Part shown: piece by piece, positions 30,928-33,880 of the stretch
Numbering within the stretch: the first letter of the stretch is position 1
How the letters are laid out: the number at the start of each line of letters is the position of its first letter
NCBI GenBank assembly: GCA_009692485.1
Contig: SHZB01000017.1
Coordinates: 1 to 33,880 of the forward strand
Length of the DNA: 33,880 bases
Reading direction: 5' to 3'
Origin: Myxococcales bacterium
GTDB lineage: Bacteria > Myxococcota_A > Polyangia > Polyangiales > Polyangiaceae
Made by a program: the position numbers and the translations under genes
The notes under the pieces: model-generated
Seen by the model: only the letters and a program-made list of their open reading frames with translations
Databases searched by the model: none
Told to the model about the DNA's origin: nothing

Positions 30928-31566
30928 ATGAGGATCTCTCGGCGCGCGGTGGTGACTGCCCTCGCCTGCTTGACGGTTGGTGGCGCTGGATTTGCCGCGC
31001 TCACGTTTGCAGCGCGCTTTCCTCCCGACACGACGCCCGAGGGCGCGTACCGACGGATCGCCCACTCGCTCAGCCACGACGAGCCGGAAGACGTGTTCCC
31101 CTATCTCGAGGAGGCGGCGGCCCATGCATTGTTCACGCTCCACGGTGTCGCTCGGCAGATCGTCGAGGCGGTGCGCGCGGACTTCCCCGAGAGCGCGCGG
31201 ACCCGTGAGCTCGCCCGCTACGAGCACCTCGCGGCTCCCGTCGCTCCACCGGCCCTCTGGGTGCATCTCGCCCAAGAACGCGGGTGGCTCCGGCAGCTGC
31301 GGCGCGACCTCTCCGGCATCGATCACGTCGAGCGGAGCGGCGAGCGTGCCACCGTCGTCACGGCGCGCGGGACTCGCTATTCGCTAAGGGTTCGCCCCAA
31401 CGGAATCTGGGGGCTCTCCGCTTTCACGGCGCTGCTCGAAGCCGACGCACGCCGCCTCTCGCGCGATTGGGAGCTCGTTCGCAACGCGGCCCACGACTAC
31501 CGCGCGGGCACGACCCCCGTCGCGGCGCCACCCGGTCCCGCGCCCACGGATCCGGCCGCGAATTGA
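30928..31566 (+). CDS. exported protein of unknown function
   Basis: A 212-residue protein with a signal-like N-terminus (MRISRRAVVTALACLTVGGAGFAAL). The mature part is mostly helical (GAYRRIAHSLSHDEPEDVFPYLEEAAAHALFTLHG) and has a beta-like end segment (RATVVTARGTRYSLRVRPNGIWGLSAF). No family was recognised. Start ATG 30928 was chosen because GGAG lies 5 bases before it; ATG 30868 is an in-frame alternative. It is divergent from the glycosyltransferase gene. A short 16-17-bp imperfect repeat (TCCGGYCGCGAAYTGAG) surrounds the stop codon. Confidence 0.75.
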   Translation: MRISRRAVVTALACLTVGGAGFAALTFAARFPPDTTPEGAYRRIAHSLSHDEPEDVFPYLEEAAAHALFTLHGVARQIVEAVRADFPESARTRELARYEHLAAPVAPPALWVHLAQERGWLRQLRRDLSGIDHVERSGERATVVTARGTRYSLRVRPNGIWGLSAFTALLEADARRLSRDWELVRNAAHDYRAGTTPVAAPPGPAPTDPAAN

Positions 31567-31593
31567 GTCCGGTCGCGAACTGAGTCCGGACGC

Positions 31594-32031
31594 TCAGCCG
31601 CTCGCGAGCACGCGAAGCTCTGGATAGCTGCGGCCCGCGGTGACCGTCTCGATGGGCAGCTCGGCCGCTCTCCAACCGGGCTCGACCAATTGTCCAAATG
31701 CATTTTTCACGCCTCCGTAGCCGGGGCGCAGATCGACGACCTGGGTGTGACCGGCTGCCATCAGGGCTTGCGCCGCCTTCAGCGAGCGGCCCCCAGCGGC
31801 GCAGCCGACGACGAGCTTCGCGTCCTTGGGGAAGGCCGCGGCGACAACCGCGGAGAACTCTGGGTTCGGGACGTAGCGCCCCGCGCCCGAGTGCATGAAC
31901 GGAACGTTGAATGCCCCGGTCGGATGCCCGGCCGCGTATTCTTCTTCGGTGCGGACATCGAGGTAGGCATACCCCTCCAAGAGCAGGGCGGCACCCTCGT
32001 GGGCGGAGACGCGGCGGAGATCGTCAGGCAT
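31594..32031 (-). CDS. rhodanese-like domain protein
   Basis: A 145-residue single-domain rhodanese (sulfur transferase). The domain start YAYLDVRTEEEYAAGHPTGA is typical, and the catalytic loop is CAAGGRS (77-83) with Cys77, so it looks active. The C-terminal LRPGYGGVKNAFGQLVEPGW is also family-like. Start ATG 32031 precedes the domain properly. A longer reading through the repeat array (to GTG 32121) is open, but the 13-bp repeat units do not keep the frame and it adds no recognisable domain. Confidence 0.93.
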   Translation of the reverse strand: MPDDLRRVSAHEGAALLLEGYAYLDVRTEEEYAAGHPTGAFNVPFMHSGAGRYVPNPEFSAVVAAAFPKDAKLVVGCAAGGRSLKAAQALMAAGHTQVVDLRPGYGGVKNAFGQLVEPGWRAAELPIETVTAGRSYPELRVLASG

Positions 32032-32039
32032 TGGCGGGC

Positions 32040-32171
32040 ATTTCGCTATTGGGCAATTGGTATGGGCAATTGGTATGGGCAATTGGCGTGGGCAATTGGC
32101 GCGCAATTGGCCAATTGGCACAGTCTCAATAGGCCAATTGGCACAGTCTCAATTGGCCAATAGGCACAGTC
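32040..32171. repeat. CAATTGG tandem arrays, 13-bp and 22-bp units
   Basis: Four 13-bp units (GGGCAATTGGTAT and variants, about 32052-32103) are followed by about three 22-bp units (GGCCAATTGGCACAGTCTCA, then AT or variants) to 32171. Nearly all units keep the palindromic core CAATTGG or CCAATTGG. The array lies between the DUF1015 stop codon and the rhodanese start. It shares CAATTGGCAC with the coding array at 26221. Confidence 0.95.
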
Positions 32172-33383
32172 TCAAAACGTGTGCACGAAGAGGCCACTCT
32201 TGAGCTTGGGCTCGAACCAGGTGCTCTTCGGCGGCATGATGAGCCCGGCGTCGCTCACGGCCATGACGTCGGCCATGCTCGTGGGGTAGAGATAAATGGC
32301 AATGGACGCCTTGCCGTCACGGACGCGCCGCTCGAGCTCCGCCTGACCTCGGATCCCACCGACGAAATCAATGCTCGCGTCGCGCCGTGGATCGTCGATG
32401 CCAAAGATCGGCGCCAAGATCTGCTCTTGGCAAATATGGCAGTCGAGCAGGCTCACCGGATCGCTGCCAAGGACCTGCCGCGGGCGGGCGCGATACCAGG
32501 ATTCGCCGAGAAATACGCCAAAACTGCCTCGCTCTTTTGGGGCGGCGTAGTCCGTGGGCTCGACGTCGAAGCGCTCTCGCAGGGCGGCGAGGAGCTGCGT
32601 GGGGTCGCGGCCCTGGCGATCAGTGACGACCCGGTTGTAGGGCAGGATGTTCATCTGATCGTGCGGGAAGATCACGGCCAGAAATACGTCGTGCTCGCCG
32701 CCGTCGCCTCGTCGCGCCGCGTGGACCCGGGCGGCCGCAGCGCTGCGGTGATGACCGTCTGCCACGTACATCACGTCGACCTCGCGGGCGAAGAGCGCGG
32801 AGATGGCACGCGACTCGTCTGCCGGAACGACCCAAAGGCGATGATGCACGGCGTCCTCGGTCGCAAAATCGTATTCTGGCGGGGCGGCCATCGCGCGCGC
32901 CACCGCGGCATCCACTAAGGCATTTGCGCGGTAGCTCAAGAACACCGGCTCATCGTGCGCGTCGAGGGTGTCGATGTGCCGCGTGCGGTCGTCCTCTTTG
33001 TCGGGGCGGGTCTTCTCATGCTTCTTGATGGTGTCGGCCACGTACTCTGCGACCGAGACGCAACAGACGACGCCGACCTGCCGATGCTCGCCCATGCGCT
33101 GCGCGTAGACGTACAAGTGCGGCTCCGCGTCGCGCAACAAGGCGCCGCGCTCGACGAAGTGCAAGAGCTGCCTCTTGCCCTCGGCGTAGACCTCACTCGC
33201 GTGCTCGTCCGTGCCCTCCGCGAGCGCGATCTCGGGGCGCGAGACGTAGAGAAAACTGTCGAGGTTCCCGCTCGCGAGCTCGCGTGCCTCGGCCGTGGAG
33301 ATCACGTCGTAGGGCGGCGACGCGACGCGCTCCACGAGGGCAGAAGGAGGACGCAAGGCCGAGAAGGGACGGACGGTCGCCAC
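32172..33383 (-). CDS. DUF1015 family protein
   Basis: A 403-residue cytoplasmic protein of unknown function matching DUF1015. Signatures include an N-terminal VRPFSALRP, SPPYDVISTAEAREL, a central DGHHRSAAA motif and the C-terminal HICQEQILAPIFGI. Start is GTG 33383, which gives the family start ATVRPF; an ATG at 33461 would overlap the divergent ATPase gene and is less likely. Some relatives neighbour serine/glycine metabolism genes, but none is here. Confidence 0.9.
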   Translation of the reverse strand: MATVRPFSALRPPSALVERVASPPYDVISTAEARELASGNLDSFLYVSRPEIALAEGTDEHASEVYAEGKRQLLHFVERGALLRDAEPHLYVYAQRMGEHRQVGVVCCVSVAEYVADTIKKHEKTRPDKEDDRTRHIDTLDAHDEPVFLSYRANALVDAAVARAMAAPPEYDFATEDAVHHRLWVVPADESRAISALFAREVDVMYVADGHHRSAAAARVHAARRGDGGEHDVFLAVIFPHDQMNILPYNRVVTDRQGRDPTQLLAALRERFDVEPTDYAAPKERGSFGVFLGESWYRARPRQVLGSDPVSLLDCHICQEQILAPIFGIDDPRRDASIDFVGGIRGQAELERRVRDGKASIAIYLYPTSMADVMAVSDAGLIMPPKSTWFEPKLKSGLFVHTF

Positions 33384-33429
33384 GACGGGGGGGCGTACCG
33401 CAAGACACCGCTTGTGTACAGTGCCCCCG

Positions 33430-33880
33430 ATGGCCGAATTTGGTGACGACGACTCGAGCATCCTGACGCCTGCTGCGCTCTTGACGGGCGAGCAGCGGGG
33501 TGGGCGCGCGCGACACGTCATCGCAGTCGGGGGCGGGCGGGCCGGCGTCGGAAAATCGCTGCTCAGCGCGAACCTTGCCGTCTACCTCGCGCAGCTCGGC
33601 CGCAACGTCGTGCTCTGCGACGCGGACCCGTCGGGGGCAAACCTTCACACGATGCTCGGCTCCCCTCGACCGGCGCTGCGGGTAGAAGGCCCGAACGACG
33701 AGGTCCTCGAGCTCATGCCGACGAGCGTGCCCGGGCTCAGCCTCTTGCCGTCTGCCTACGATGCGTGGGCCGTCGCCCCGAAGCGCACGACGCGGGAGCG
33801 GCACTGGACGCGGCAGCTCGAGAACGTCGTCGCGGACTATGTGGTCTTCAACCTCGGGGCCTCGCTTGCGCCTGCGACGC
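33430..33880 (+). CDS. MinD/ParA-like P-loop ATPase (partial, cut by window end)
   Basis: 150 codons are present; the 3' end is outside the window. ATG 33430 starts MAEFGDDDSSILTPAALL. The P-loop is GGGRAGVGKSLLSANLA, followed by VVLCDADPSGANLHTMLG (Walker A' with DADP), the SIMIBI layout of MinD, ParA and FlhG proteins. In those the signature is KGGVGKT; here the first Lys is Arg (GRAGVGKS), which can change how dimers sense the nucleotide. It is divergent from the DUF1015 gene, with 46 bp between starts. Confidence 0.88.
   Translation, partial: MAEFGDDDSSILTPAALLTGEQRGGRARHVIAVGGGRAGVGKSLLSANLAVYLAQLGRNVVLCDADPSGANLHTMLGSPRPALRVEGPNDEVLELMPTSVPGLSLLPSAYDAWAVAPKRTTRERHWTRQLENVVADYVVFNLGASLAPAT

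Noticed and set aside
32040-32171. CRISPR array or small RNA gene
   Set aside because: No spacers, and units are only 13-22 bp. No stable RNA fold was obvious beyond the short CAATTG palindromes.

Overview
The window is high-GC DNA with the hallmarks of a myxobacterium (Myxococcota, most likely Polyangia). The signs are a PP2C phosphatase and a Pkn-type Ser/Thr kinase with a TPR partner, a MYXO-CTERM-like sorting tail, many Cys-rich lipoproteins with Gly/Ser-rich stalks, RCC1-repeat surface proteins, and a DUF1549/DUF1501 cytochrome-type operon. No rRNA, tRNA, CRISPR array or intact transposon was recognised. The taxon is an inference from gene content.

Left part (1-6.1 kb): an 11/12-bp repeat array, a PP2C phosphatase, a membrane GAF protein with a degenerate sigma-54-activator-like end, a vapBC toxin-antitoxin pair with a possible operator, a nucleotidyltransferase, smpB, and a small possible PilZ protein.

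Middle (6.1-20.4 kb): an envelope block. It holds a fibrinogen-like lipoprotein, two adjacent EGF+RCC1 lipoproteins of about 900 residues, a Uma2 nuclease, a three-gene minus-strand operon (DUF1549-like c-type cytochrome, unknown lipoprotein, DUF1501 protein), an RCC1 gene relic, a c-type cytochrome lipoprotein, and a DUF2505 protein.

Right part (20.5-33.9 kb): an aspartokinase pseudogene, a beta-helix protein translationally coupled to bioD, a Ser/Thr kinase-TPR-lipoprotein operon, an acyl-CoA dehydrogenase, a RimK-like ATP-grasp ligase, a crotonase overlapping a family 2 glycosyltransferase, a small exported protein, a rhodanese, a DUF1015 protein, and the start of a MinD/ParA-like ATPase cut by the window end.

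The most unusual feature is short tandem repeats. All six predicted lipoproteins carry in-frame repeats of 12, 15 or 18 bp either inside the signal peptide or just after the lipobox cysteine. Two of them, about 10 kb apart and on opposite strands, use related 15-bp units read in the same frame, giving leaders of Arg/Lys-Leu-x-x-x pentapeptides. The same CAATTGGC-type seed also builds non-coding arrays of 13 to 22 bp period between genes, so one repeat family appears to be expanding in both coding and intergenic DNA.
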